This document shows, piece after piece, positions 37,704-51,000 of a stretch of 64,000 nucleotides of DNA (positions are counted from its first letter, which is position 1; the number at the start of each line of letters is the position of its first letter). Source of the DNA: Coriaria nepalensis (lineage: Eukaryota; Streptophyta; Magnoliopsida; Cucurbitales; Coriariaceae); assembly GCA_027186245.1 (NCBI GenBank), contig CP114483.1, forward strand, positions 33,017,642 through 33,081,641, written 5' to 3'. A program made the translations under genes and the position numbers. The notes under the pieces are model-generated. The model made no database searches and was not told the origin of the DNA. It worked only from the letters and a program-made list of their open reading frames with translations.

Positions 37704-39770
37704 TTATGCATAAGCCCACCTCCAATTTGAAGTTATGTAATAGTCTACACATAACGTGTGCGATGCAACATTTAAGAAGCGCAAAACTATTAAAGTATGA
37801 TTGCACGACATCTTATCCAATTGGAACACTCTATATGCCCAAATTTTATTTGTAATATTCATAGACGCCTTATGTGAATTAGTAAGCACCTCAAATGTAT
37901 TCATGTTCACTCTATTAACCTTCATTATGGGAGATTCATTGCCTTTTTTCTTTACCTCAAGTGTCAATGGTGTGGTCATCCCGTTTGTTGTACATTGTCA
38001 TTTGTAGAATCAAGCTGTCATGAGCTTCCTAATAGTATCAAGCAAAGCTATTATTGGATAGTCATGCACATCATTCAATGAAGAATTTAGTGAGTTTACA
38101 ATATTATTAGTCATTATGTCGTACCGATCACCATTGAAATCAGCTCTTGACCAACATTCAAATACAATCGTCTCCAGGTATACTGCCACACTGGCTTGTT
38201 GTCGTCTGATCTTCTCAAAATATGTATCAAATTCTCAAACCCTGTATACTTTGGCCGCCCTGTGGAATAGTTCAAGAATCTTATCACACTTAAATCTGGC
38301 TTTAATATTTTGCCCGATGTGCTATATACATGCATTGTATTTTGCGGGTAAACACTTTGTACATTATTATTAATATTATTTGTCTGATTCGATACGAAAA
38401 CCAAATTGGTAGCATCGAGGATCAGAACCTTTACCTTGCTTAAGAACCAATTCCATGACGCATCATTCTACAAATCAACAATAGCCCATGCTCTTGGATA
38501 GAGATGGTTGTTACCATCATAGGCCATTGCGGAAAAAAGCGTGTCTTTGTATTTGCACTTCAAAAAAGTTCTATCAATACAAATAAATATTTGTAGAAAT
38601 TGAAATCCTTTGATTGATGCTCCAAAAGCCAAGAAAAAATACAAGAATCTATTTTTTCATCCATAAAAAATGCAATTGTCTTCCTTATATTAACCACTTT
38701 TACTGCCTGCCCAAAATGATAAATTATTATAGCTATACTCGGCATACCCCGATAAGGTCATGTGCAATTGATCTTGATTTTTATATTTTCCAATAACTAA
38801 CTTCTATCTCGAGGTCATTTCAGATAATATTAACAAGATTTAGAGCCTTAGGAGTCGTGTTACACCCTTTGAAATTGTTCCTCACGTGTAGTCTAATAAT
38901 AAATGCCGATTTTTGATGATGTATACCTTATTTGAATAAACGTGTTCATCTTTAAACGTTTAAATTTGGAAAAATGAAGAATTCTTCTTTCTTGTGGCAC
39001 ATAGTCACCATTTGCAATTTGGATCCTTGCACACGATTAGAACTGTAGTATTATTCGACTTCTTTACCTTAAACTCAAAATATTTTTGCATCACAAGCAT
39101 ATGTAGGCTAGCTTTTAATTCGCTCTTCGACGCAAAATACTCTTTAACATAAAACTCACCTCTTCTTACTGGGGACGAGAACCGGGATTAAATTGCTTTC
39201 AATACATGTGGAGTGCTAGGTAGCAATGGATAGAATACAATCATCATGTTCAATATCATTTGCATATTATGCACACGATATAAGCAGTGATGGTGGCAGC
39301 ATATTGCCAGTTGGTATGTCATATAAACTATCCATGTTAGATAAAGTATCCGGTAAAGTCCTAGTGAGTATTACTCTTATGAAGAAGTCATCATCGTATT
39401 CTTGATTTGCAATATTTAATTCGATGTTGTGACTAGTACCATGTTCTTCATTCTCTCACCTTCGTCGTCATCACCTGCAATCTCAATCTCTTCATCATCA
39501 TCATTAACTTCCTCATCATCCTCATCTCCACCTCTATCCTCATCATCATGATTATTAACAACCATCTCAGATATGTCACTAATATAACTATCAAGAAGAT
39601 TATCAAGATTAGATATGTTACTTTTGAAAGGTTCATGATTGTTATCTGCAGAAGCAGATATGTCACTCTTAGAAATACCATAAATATTAGGAAAGTTAGG
39701 TAATTGACAACCCTCTTCACCACATGATTCTTTTCTCATCTCCGGAAGCAGTTTAATGTACAATGAAGAT
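37704..39770 (-). mobile_element. degenerate MuDR-type (MULE) transposase
   Basis: Read on the minus strand in this order: a highly acidic N-terminus (39763-39416), a MuDR DNA-binding-type region (about 39170-38950; FASKSELKASLHMLVMQKYFEF, CKDPNCKW), then part of the catalytic domain near 38530-38420 (AMAYDGNNHLYPRAWAIVD, stop, NDASWNWFL). The C-terminal SWIM zinc-finger region is at 37979-37704 (FQLDKMSCNHTLIVLRFLN). The first CxC pair of the SWIM finger is lost and only the C-x-H part remains. Several in-frame stops and shifts occur, so no active transposase can be made. It is convergent with the Ulp1 region at 34061-36540. Confidence 0.78.
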
Positions 39771-40144
39771 TTTTTTCCTCTATAGATAGCAAGTGCCAGA
39801 AAAATCCCTTTATATTTTAGTTATTTTTTATATATAGTAGTGAAGTCAACAATTTACTCTCCGGCTTGTATGATAGTTGCAAACTAAAATGATTACGATC
39901 AGCGTCGATAGAATTGTATACTACCTCCAGCAGATGACTATAAGTGACATTAGATTCCAGCAAAGCTCTAGTAAATCTCTCATTTCTATTCAATTGCTAA
40001 TACCATGACTTCTTTTTCTCATTTGGTTTCGTATTTTTTTTCATTCACCATCGAAATATATCATTACGAATAAGGATTTCATTTTTGTATAATAAAATAA
40101 ATACATATCAATACTATTGATTAAAAAGAAGGAAAAAAAAAGTG

Positions 40145-40235
40145 AAAATATAAGTTACTCGATGGCTCGATGACCCACAATGCCATTAAGCCATTGGGCA
40201 AGAACCATCGAGTACGAGTATCGAGCACTGAATAA
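40145..40235. repeat. CTCGATGG hairpin
   Basis: Inverted repeat TACTCGATGG ... CCATCGAGTA with nested GATGGCTCGATGAC words, akin to the hairpins at 23846-24207. It lies just upstream (in transposase sense) of the MULE transposase remnant, about 380 bp past its acidic N-terminus. Confidence 0.6.
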
Positions 40236-40839
40236 AGATTCCAGATTTACATATTCTTTTATGCGTGTTGCAAAATAAGAATCACAGTAAAAACATAATA
40301 TAAAGAAGAATACGCATTTTCATTTCAATTATAATAAGCAATTAACCATTCAAAGATAAATCAACAACAAAAAGCTTAAACTTACCAATTCAAACCGCAT
40401 CCGAGCAAGTTATAGCCCTATAAGATTCAGAAGCTTGCCGATACAAGTAGGCGGAATCGAAGTATGATTGATTCAAGAAAATGCCGCAAAAAGTGAAAGG
40501 CCGAAAAATTTTGGTTCAGTTTTCTTATTTGTCGCTGGGTTTTGATGAAACTTTCTTGATGGTTAGGTTTTTTTTTCTTCTTTTGTCAGTTTTTTGTTTT
40601 TGTTTTCCGTTGGAATGAAGCAAAGATTGAAGATGAGAGTAGTTTCATAATTTCAGTTTTTTTTATTTAATTTTGAAAGAAAAGTAAAATATGGAGACTA
40701 GCTTATATAGAAAACTTTGTTGTAGTTTTAGCCACCGGATCCTAAATATTGTCAAGGTTTTTTTTTTCTTTAATATATAGTCGTGCACAATATTTTTTTT
40801 CAGGTTTATTTGTAGGATTAATTATATTTTATTCTAATA

Positions 40840-41770
40840 TAGTTCAACTTTGGTCAAATTTAATTTACCCCTCAAACTATCATCCTATTTAAATGGGCCT
40901 CCTCCTTAAACTATCACGATTCATAAAGATTTTCCCTAAACTAAGCAAAAGGTAGACTTTGCTCTCCTCACATATTTTTTTAACTTTTTAATTCAATTTT
41001 TTTTTTCACATTCTTTATTTTAAATCATTTTTATCAATCCACCTCTCACCACTTCCTTCACCAACCACTCAATCGCCATTGCCTTTGATCGTCATTATCA
41101 TAAATATTTTAAAATTATATATTAAACCTATTTTTTATATTCTTAATTTTTATTTTTATATTTTTTATCTTACTTTTAATTATTTATTTATTTACTCATA
41201 AAACAACCTCCTCTGTTGTTGCCACTTACCATCGCTATTCTTCACCGCTATAAAATAACTCTCTTTCTCCCCAAATCTTGCTCGAATCATCCGAAATCCG
41301 ATTTTTTCTTTTTCTTTTTTAGAGAGAGAGAGAGAGAAAATTGTTTTCTAGTGGAGAAGGATGGTGGTGGTGGCAGAGGAAGGTGGAAGAGGTTGTTTTA
41401 GGGTGAATAGATGAAAAGTAATTAAACGTAAGACTAAAAATATAATTAAAATAAAATTTGTGTATAAATAAAAGTAAAAATTATATCCGACGACGACGAT
41501 GATCAAAGGCGACGGTGATGGAGAAGTTGATGCAGGTGGTGGTGAAATGGTGGATTGATGTAAAGATAATTTAAAATAATAAAGTGGATTAAAGAGAATA
41601 TAAAAATTTGAGGCTAAAATATTTTAAAAAATGATTAATCTTATATTAAAAAAGAGTTTGAAAAATATGGGAAGAAAATGATGTCTAACTTTAACGTAGT
41701 TTAAGAGGTCTTTATAAAATATGATAGCTTAAAAATACTCTTGATAAATTTAATTTGGCCTTTGCCTTTC
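40840..41770. mobile_element. foldback element: two ~450-bp inverted arms
   Basis: The left arm (about 40840-41290) and the right arm (about 41325-41770) are inverted, imperfect copies. Clear matched words are ATCAATCCACC with GCCTTTGATC (about 41030-41095) against their reverse complements at about 41505-41560, and AAAACAACCTC at about 41200 against GAGGTTGTTTT at about 41388-41398. The centre is a T-rich tract followed by (AG)n near 41300-41340. No gene is carried. It looks like a non-autonomous foldback or Mutator-like element whose transcripts would form a long hairpin. Exact ends and target-site duplication were not established. Confidence 0.72.
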
Positions 41771-41870
41771 TTTCATTAAATAAAACTTAGACAAAATAAG
41801 TTGATAAGCTCTTCACGAATTCATCCTCGAACCAGCTTTTTAACCCCATTTTTTCTTTCAGTTTTGATGA

Positions 41871-41912
41871 TCTCAGAAGGAGAAATTGTTATAGAGATGT
41901 GTAGATATTGTT
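41871..41912 (+). repeat. 42-bp direct repeat, right copy
   Basis: Same orientation as 33165-33206 with one A/G difference. It lies about 160 bp beyond the TPX2 stop codon (TPX2 is on the minus strand), in the shared RING1-TPX2 intergenic region. Confidence 0.9.
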
Positions 41913-42069
41913 ATAGATTATCAGTTTTTGTGTATTTAATGTGCAGAGTTATTTTCAAAGATTGCATTTATAGACAACTAAGAATGAATGCTAATCTCGA
42001 TTACAAACAATCAAGGGGTTCAAGAGTTTCTTGAACATTTTTTTTTTCCTTTTTTGCTTCTTTTTTAAT

Positions 42070-45000
42070 CTATCTCATGTTGCTGGCAGCACTTGAAGTT
42101 GCAGCTTTGACCATTCTTCGCCTTTCTTTTCTTTGAAGAACACGCAATTTTGGAGACTTTGGCTTCGTCGTTCCCTTTGAAGACCTGTAATAATTATTTG
42201 ATAAGATGGAATATGGGTCATCGGCAAGTAATAAAATGAAAATTATGGGCCAAAAAACAAAAGAACTTGGGTGCTTTCTTCTTCTTACTTTTCAGGGAAG
42301 AATGGATTGTCAAACTTGGGCATGGGCTTTGCATGTGGTACCATTGTCCTTCTCATCTGTTTCACTACCTTCTCTTCCTCTATCTGTGAAACTCAATTTC
42401 ACAATGTTATTTTTCAGTTAGGGTAAGAAGTAAAAATATTGTTAAGGGTAAAAAGTAAAAATATAAAAAATAATAATCCATACCAGTCTTGCCGCCTCAC
42501 TTTCCTCTCTATATCTCTTATATATCATCTCCTTTTCTTTGATCTGCCAAAAACCAACTCATAATCAGACAATTCCAACTCCCAAGTACGAGTGGTGTTT
42601 GTATATACTAAGAATTCTAACTTCCGATTTTACTTGGCATGAAATTTGTCAAACTCAAATTTGGTGGTAAAGCTTGATATTTCACAATTTATAAAAGAAG
42701 TATGTATACCTTTTGGTCGAATTCAAATCTCTCCACAGCTCGATGATCAACATGGAGGTTAAATTCTTGAACTTGAGTAAGAGGCTTACGCTCTTTCTCC
42801 GGAACTGGAATAGGGTCCCTAAGAAAAGGAAAAAAAATCTCAAAACTATACAATATTTTTTTACCAACAGAGGGATCTCCAAAACAAGAAGTGAAGTATT
42901 AGTATATAGTATAATATCATTGTTATATATTGCTTACTCCTTGAGGATTGGTTGTGCCTTAAAAATCCTTCTTTCTTCCTCTTCCCTTTCCGTCCTACAC
43001 CTTTCTTCCATTTCCCTCTGCATTTCTTCTTCATGCCTTACTAGACTCTCCAGTTGGAATGGCTCTGCTCTTGTGCATTGCTTTGGCTCTGGTTTTGATG
43101 GTATCTATATACACAGGATATTAAACATTCAATATTTAAGTTATTTATCTATATATAACTAATTTTGTTAGTTGTATATAGTATATGTATATATAGCTAA
43201 CAATTAGCTTATTTTTAGTTGTAACTATTTAAGTGCTTCTCTTTTTTCAATATTGTATAAAAAATTATTCTCTTTCCATCTCAGTTAACATGGTATCAGA
43301 GTATTAGGGTTTCGAAATTCGAGTTTTGTTACAAAATTAGGGTTTTGTTTTGGGTCTTTTGCAAAACACAACCTAGGGTTTAGTATATTTTAGGGTTCCA
43401 TTTCGGCAACCCTAGTTGGAGTCATTTTTTGTTCTCATCGCCCTATTCAAAACGAAAACTCAGCCGTCGATTTACTATTCCTCGAAGTTTAGTGGCCGGA
43501 ATCCATGTGCGTAAGCCCTAAGTGCCGCCTCGAAGTTTCTGCAATGTTCCCCACACACCGGCGCGTGCATCATCGTCCTCCAGTCACTTCTCTTCCGGTT
43601 GTCCTCCTCTGTATCCCTGGTTGTTTTGTGCTCCGCATTATGGCTGAAAGTAAGTCTTCAATTGTGACGGCTGTGGTGCCGATGATGTCTAAAATCATGG
43701 ACCATAAGCTTAATGGTTCGAACTATTTGGATTGGAATAAAACTGTTCGTGATCTACAGAATATTGATAAAGATGATCATCTGACTGATGATCCACCTAA
43801 AGATGATTCACATAAGAAAGATGATTCGAAGCAGATATGGCTCAGAGAGGATGCTAGCTTATTCTTTCAGATTCGAAACTATATTATGAATTTGTTAAAA
43901 AATTAATGGATTATTTGGACTTTTGTAATCTGGAGAAGGGAATCTCTCCCCATGTACGAGCTTTGCAAAGCATTTTACCGTATGAAAAAATAAGATCAGC
44001 GCCTTATAAACAATTTTATGGCGTTTAAGGAAACGTATGAGGAACTTAATATGTTAGCCCTAATGTGAAGGTTCAACAATGCCAACAAAAGCAGATGGCT
44101 ATCATGAGTTTCCTCGACAACCTCTCTCCTGACTTTGAGTCTGCTAAGTCACAAGTTATCTCTAGTTCTAGGGTCTCATCTTTACAAGATGTTTTTAGTC
44201 GTGTTTTCTGCATACAAAGTACTCCACCCGTTCTGCTCAGTAGTGCTCTGGTAAGTCGCACTAATAATTATGCGTCTGGGAGATCAACTAATCATAGTGG
44301 AAACAATAGAGGTGGCTCACAAGGATTTGAAATTCGAACGCTAGATTATGGAGGCATTATGTGTAACCGTCGTAAGCTATGCCACACGAAGTTTGAGTGT
44401 AGAAAGCTTCAGTACAAAAATCAATAAAAACACTCGGCTCATGTTGCGTTCACGATACCTCTGAAAAATCAATCATTATCTCTACTGATGAATTTGCCAA
44501 GTTCACTAAGTATCAGAAATCACTCAAGTCTTCATCTCCTTCTATTACTGTTATTGCAGATTTAGGTAAACCCAACGTGTGTCTTCTTTCCTCATCCTCT
44601 AAATGAGTCATTGATTCTAGTGCCACAGATCATATGACAGGTAATTCTAGCATCTTTTCTTCTTTTCAGTCACACGCTTCCACTTTTACCGTTACTTTAG
44701 TTGATGAGTCACCATCTTGTGTTCGTGGGTCTGGCACTATCACTCCTACCTTTTTGCTTTCTCTATCATCTCTATCTTGCATTTACCTAATTTATCCTTT
44801 AATTTGCTCTCTATCAACAAACTCACTCATAATCTTAACTGTTACATCTCTTTTTTTTTCCGATCATTGTTTATTTCAGGATCTTATGACGAAGAAGATC
44901 CTGCTCGAGTGTCACTTTTCCTTTCGAGGCTCATTGTAGGTTGAGTCATCTATAATATATAGTAAGGTGTCTTCATTAGATTGTGAGTCATCTCAGTTTG

Positions 45001-48000
45001 CTCATCATCATCTTAGTTCGAGTCCTAGAGTCAATAAACGTGCTAGTGTTCCTTTTGCATTAGTTCATTCTGATGTTTGGGGTCCTTGTCTGATTTTGTC
45101 TAAACTTGGATTTAGGTGTTTTGTTACTTTTGTGGATGATTATATTCTCATGTAACTGGTTATATTTAATGAAAAATCTTTCTAAGTTGTTCTCTTTGTT
45201 TTGTGCTTTTTGTGCTGAGATTAAAATTCAATTTAATGTTTCCATCTGTACTTTCTAAAGTGATAACGATAAAGAATATACGTATGTTTTATTTCAATCT
45301 TATATGGCTCAAAATGGCATGCTTCATGAAACTTCATCCCAAAATTGTGTGCCAGAACATAAAAATAGACATCTTCTTGAAACCGCATGAGCTCTCTTAT
45401 TTCCAATGCATGTTCTTAAACCTTTTTAGGCTGATGTAGTTTCTACAACATGTTTTCTCATTAACCGTATGCCATTATTCCCTATTGATCCTAGGATATT
45501 TGGTAGCACTTGTTTTATTGGAGATGTTCGTCCACATGTCACTAATCAGATCTCAAGTCTTTGAAAATCTTCCTTGGTTATTCTTGTCTTTAGAAAAGTT
45601 TTAGGTGTTATTGTCTTAGTCTTAACAAATATCTTGTTTCCATTGATATATTATTCATGGAAGACACACTGAATTTTTCATCTTCACCAATTCCTACTTA
45701 TCAGAGGGAGGATGATGATTGTTTGGTCTATTCTATCACATTCTCTGCCCCTGTCTCGGAATTAGCTCATGTGAAAAGCCTCCTATTACTCAAGTCTACT
45801 CTAGGTGTTAACCTCTTGATTCATGTCCTGCACCTGCTCCTTCGTCATCAAATCTAGTCTCGAGCGATGATCTTCCTATTACATTACGCAAAGATAAACG
45901 TTAGTGTACTTATCCTTCGTCTTTCTTTTGTTCTTTTATTGCTTCCCTTGATTTTATCTCTATTCCTAAAAAATTTTGTGAAGCCATATCTCATCCTAGT
46001 TGGCATAATAATTGTTTTAGATGACAATGGCACTTAGGACCTGGTTGATTTACCTTCAGGGAAACGGGCTATAGGATGCAAATGGGTATTCACAGTTAAG
46101 GTCAACCAGATGGATCAATTGACAGTTTAAAAGCTCGTCTTGTCGCTAAGGGCTATGCTTGAAACCTATGGATTGGACTATTTTGACACTTTTTCTCTTG
46201 TTGCAGATTGACATATGTTTGATTATATATTTCAGTGACACCTACTCATCATTGGCTTTTACATCAACTTTATAGTAAGAGGATGAGGTGTATATGGAGC
46301 AACCTCCTGGTTTTGTTGCTCGGGGAGTCAGGGCGAGTTTGTTGTCTTCGAAAATCTTTGTATGGTTTGAACCAGAGTCCTCGTGCTTGGTTTGGAAAAT
46401 TTAGTCAAAGCAAGTCTGACCATTCTATATTCTACAAGCAATCAAGAGTTGGTATCATTTTGTTAGTTGTGTATGTGGATGACATTGTTATCACTGGAAG
46501 TGATACTACAAGAATCTCATCTCTTAAGTCTTTCATTCATACTCAATTTCACACGAAGGACTTAGAGGTGTTAAAATATTTCTTGGGTGTTGAAGTTATA
46601 ATAAGTAAAAAATGTATCTTTCTATCTCAGAGAAAATAGGTCAAGAACTGAGACAGAAAAATTAGGAGCAAAGCCTTGTAGTGCTCCAATGACTTCTAAC
46701 ATGCACGTCACATGATATGGGGAACTATTTGAAGATCTCGATCGGAGGTTGATTAGAAAGTTGAATTACCTTATCGTGACTCGTTCAGATATTATATATT
46801 TAGTCAGTGTTGTCACAGTCAGTTTATGTCATCCCCAATAGTTCATCGTTGAGCAACGTTAGAGCAAATTTTGTGTTACTTGAAAGGAGCACTCGGACGA
46901 GGTATCGTGTATGCAAATCATGGGCATACATTCATACCGAATGTTTTTCAGATGCAGATTGGACAGGTTCCAAAATGGATAGAAGATCCACTTTAGGTTA
47001 TTGTATCTTTGTTGGAGGATATTTGGTCTCATGGTAAGAAGCAAAATATTGTATCACGATCCAGTGTATAGTCAGAATATAAGGTTATAGCACAGTCTGT
47101 GTGTGAGTTAATGTAAATACATCAGCTCTTGACTAAAGTCACACTTTAGTCACAAAATTTCAATACCAACAAAATTGTTGTGTGATAACCAAGCTACTCT
47201 TCCTTCATATTGCATAAAATTTTGTATTTCATGAGCGAACTAAGCACATTGAAATGATTGTCATTTTGTTTATGAGAAAATTCAACAAGGCTTGATTTCT
47301 ATAGGATATGTGAAGACTAGAGAATGACTAGGAGACATCATCACAAAAACTTTAAATAGGATTCGGGTTGATTATCTTCATAACAAGTTGGGCATTATTA
47401 ATGTCTATGCTCAACTTCAAGGAGTGTTAGTATATGCTCCAAATAGCTAACAATTAGATTATTTCTAGTTTTCTTATTTTTATTTTTCTTATTTCTAGTT
47501 TTCTAGTTTTCTAATTTTATATATATATGTGCTTCTATTTTCAATATTATATAAAAAAAGTATTCTCTTTCTATAGCTGTTAACAAATTTAAAATAAATA
47601 ACAATAAAGATGGATTTGTAAGGGTCTCAGTACCACGGGGTAGTCGGTGGTGTAAGGATACGGAGTTGCTCTTGGAATCCTAGCTCTTTCTTCCTCCATT
47701 TGCTTATGAATAAACTCCAGGTAGAATTTCTTCTCTTTCTCAGCCCCTCTTTCCTGTTGCCATTTAAAAACAACAATTAAGTAGAGAAGGTGAGAGATTG
47801 AATTTATAAATAATCAATGGGTTATACATACTTCTGTACGAAGATGGAATGGATTTGGCTTTGTGTTTCTTGGAAGGGTATTCTCATGGTTCTTTTCAGA
47901 ACATATTGAAAGCTGCCAAAAGCAAATTCAGTTAGCTTTGATTTGAAAATGATTTCAAAGACTTGAGTTTGATGATTCAAAATGCACCATGATTCAAAAA

Positions 48001-51000
48001 GCACATTCTTTACCTTGTCGAATAGATCAAAGACGGAAGTAGCAGAAGGAGGTTGTCGGATTCTCTCATTTGTTGCAAAATGAAATTCTTGAGGTACTGT
48101 TACATGTTTCTTCGTGCTAGAGAACAAACCCATTTCTCCCTTGCTTTCAAGGATCTAAGACAGAAAACAAAGATTCATATCTTAATCATGCAATGCAAAA
48201 AACATGGTCCTAATTGAATTTTCGTTGAGATTAGAATGATACCTTCTTATTTAATGGTCTTGCTTTGAATTTCGGGATCTTTTCAAGCTCCTCTTGCTCA
48301 AGTTCAAATGAACTTTTCACTCTTGGCGGACGGGCTCTTAGAAATGTGTGAAGGAGAGGGGTCCTGGGTTCAGTAAGATGAGGCTTCCATTGATCATCTT
48401 TCTGTCTCATGTAAATAGAAGAATCAGTAACTAATTTGAAAATGGGTCACTGTTAAGATCAGAGGGAAAATAATACAATACAAGTTGCTTTCTTACCTGA
48501 TGAGTCATTTCTGTTGAGGCTATAGAAGCTGATTCCAGATTGTTATTAGCCCTTTCCATCGTCTTGAAATGAAATTCCTGTAAAACAATCAGAAATTACA
48601 TGAATAATTAACTTATTTTCATTATAGTCTTTGAATTCATTAACGATAATATAAGAAGAATAAGGAACTTTGTTCTACCAAAAATTATGTCTTATAAAAG
48701 CAAAATTTTGTGTGTTTCTTTCATATAAAAAAGGAAGATTTTGACTTCTCTCTAAAAACAGATGCGATTTTTGGTATTCTATTACTAATCTATCGATTTT
48801 TTTTTGACGTTTTTGCTTCACCTGAAACTCTGGTGGCTGGGGTGTACTTCTTTTTAAGGCAGGTAGAGTTGGAGCTTCTAAAATCTTCAGCAAAAAAGGG
48901 AAGGAAACTGATTAGAAGTTCTACATATAAATAATCCAAAGAAGACGATGAAATTAACAGAGAACATTTTCAGGTGCCATTGTCTACCTTTTTGTTCACA
49001 GGTCGGGCTTTGAACTTTGGAATTTTAGCCATCATCTCTTCTGCAAGCTCAGCCGTACTCTTTACCCGGACTGATCGAACTCTTTGAGCCGTTTCAAATT
49101 CAGGTTCCTTGGGCCTTGTCAATGTGAGTTTAGGCTTCATCTGAACAACAGAAGGAAGAGGAAACTGATTAACATATATCAATACAACGTTTTCTAAAAA
49201 GATTAAAAAAGATGAAACTTGTCTCATTTACTTTGGGGAGAGAAGAGTTATTAACACTTGTCAGTGATAAATCTCTGGTTCTTGATTGGAACTTCTTCAT
49301 CATTTCTGCCATTGACACAAATGGTGCTTCTGGTTCTCGAATATACACCTTTTTATTTTCAGAAGAAATATCAATAAGTCAATACCACATTTTAGCTAAC
49401 AATGACTTATTTGAAAGATTGATGATACAAGAAAAGCTGATTAGTACAGAACGTACCTTTCTCTCAACTTTGTTAGTTTTGTTAGCAGTTGATGAAGGGC
49501 AAGATTTGGTCAGACCCGGTTTCGACTTGTGGGGCAAATTTAGTGATTTGACACTAAGAATCTGAAAATAAAAAACAAATAAATAAAAAGGAAAAAAAAG
49601 TAGTCACTGCTAGCAAAAAAGAAAAGAAACGATAACACAAATCACTAGAGTTGTTGAACAAATCACCTGTCTAGATCGCCCTCCTTCCAACTTCTGCCGT
49701 TTAATCGCTTGATTCTCTTGAGCTATATTTGTTGGTCCAACGGTGTTTCTTGCATTTGTTTCCCTATAGACATTTCAAGTATTAAATTGATAGCAAAGCA
49801 CTAGTAGATAGACTTATTAGTTAGGAACCAAAGCAGCATAATTCTTTTACCTACCTTTTCACGTTTGCTGTTTTCATGCTTTTGGTTTGAGAAGATTGTG
49901 ACTGAAGTTTTGGTTTCAGGGCTGATGATGGGTTCTTAACCAAACTAGCAATCTTTTTAGCTGTCTGGTGCTTCTTGGAGTTGGTTAGAATCTCTCTCTT
50001 GTAGGAACTTATCATTGCTTTAGGAGTGCAAGCTTCATTTCCTACTTTATTGGCTGGTTCAATTCTCTCATTGAAATAAGCTTTTTCTCCATCGGAAACA
50101 CTGAATTAGCAGAGAAATTTGCAGGAAAAAAAACAAAAGGAAATGAGAATTCAGGATCAAGATATAAACAAAGTAGCCTTCAAGTGAGAAAAAAAAAAAA
50201 AACACCCAAACCTTGGTTCTGTTGGAGCAAATTTGTCCATTGCTTCATCGTCTTCACTTGGCCCCTCAACAATACATTCAGTATGCTCTTCTTTAGATTC
50301 TCCTTCCTTCATTTCACTTCCATTTGAATCCGATGATTTTGTGGTCTGGAAAGAAGTTTATGGTGGCAATTTAGAGACCTAGTAGGGTCCGGGATTTGAT
50401 GGAAAACTCAAGGGAGTATGGAGAATTACCTGCTTCTCAATTCTGTGAACTTCACTGAAATCACATAAGCTTTCAACTTTAAACGATCTCCTTGTCTTAA
50501 TTTTTGGCATACAAGCTGCATAAAATTTTGAAAAGGCAGAAAGAAAGATCAGAACAACTTCATGGAAAATTGTATAATCTAAGCAGAAAATTAATCTCCA
50601 GAAAATTAATCTCTCAATTTTCTATAAAATATAGAATAAGTTTGTTGGAAATCCAAAAATGATAAAAAGAGGCAAGATTCAGAAGCTCAAATTCGTATGC
50701 ATCTATTTGCAATCAAACAGGCTGTACCATTCCATTAAGCAAATCTCTCTCTCTCTGATAAAAAAAAACATTTTAATGTCAGAGCAAAAAACCCTAACTT
50801 TGGTCTCTCCACTGTAGAATCTCATATACTCTTCTTAATTCTCAAATTCAGCAACCTAACCAGCCCTAGTCATAACTTCTAAGCTTTCCACATCTCTAGC
50901 CCTAGTTTTATTCTACTTCAAAAGTCCAAAACATATCTATTAATCGAAAAATAATCAAAACCAGAAGAACATCGAATTCAGAAAAAAAAAAAATCAAAAA

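Larger units (their letters stand above)
43166..47585 (+). mobile_element. degenerate Ty1/copia LTR retrotransposon in TPX2 intron 14
   Basis: A 4.42-kb element, antisense to TPX2. Its domain order is that of Ty1/copia: gag (from ATG 43639; HKLNGSNYLDWN), zinc-knuckle remnant near 44370-44420, protease near 44608-44640 (IDSSATDHMTG, with Ser in place of the usual Gly), gag-pre-integrase and integrase pieces (about 44985-45150; VHSDVWGP, FVTFVDDY), reverse transcriptase (about 46040-46640; LPSGKRAIGCKWVF, VVYVDDIVITG) and RNase H (about 46940-47040; CFSDADWTG, TLGYCIFVGG). Integrase before RT separates it from gypsy. Stops and frameshifts break all frames, so it cannot move by itself. The short LTRs end in TG...CA, and a 5-bp AATTT target-site duplication brackets it. 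Confidence 0.93.

Noticed and set aside
39448..39723. 91-residue minus-strand hydrophobic frame
   Set aside because: Shifted reading of the acidic N-terminal part of the MULE transposase remnant.
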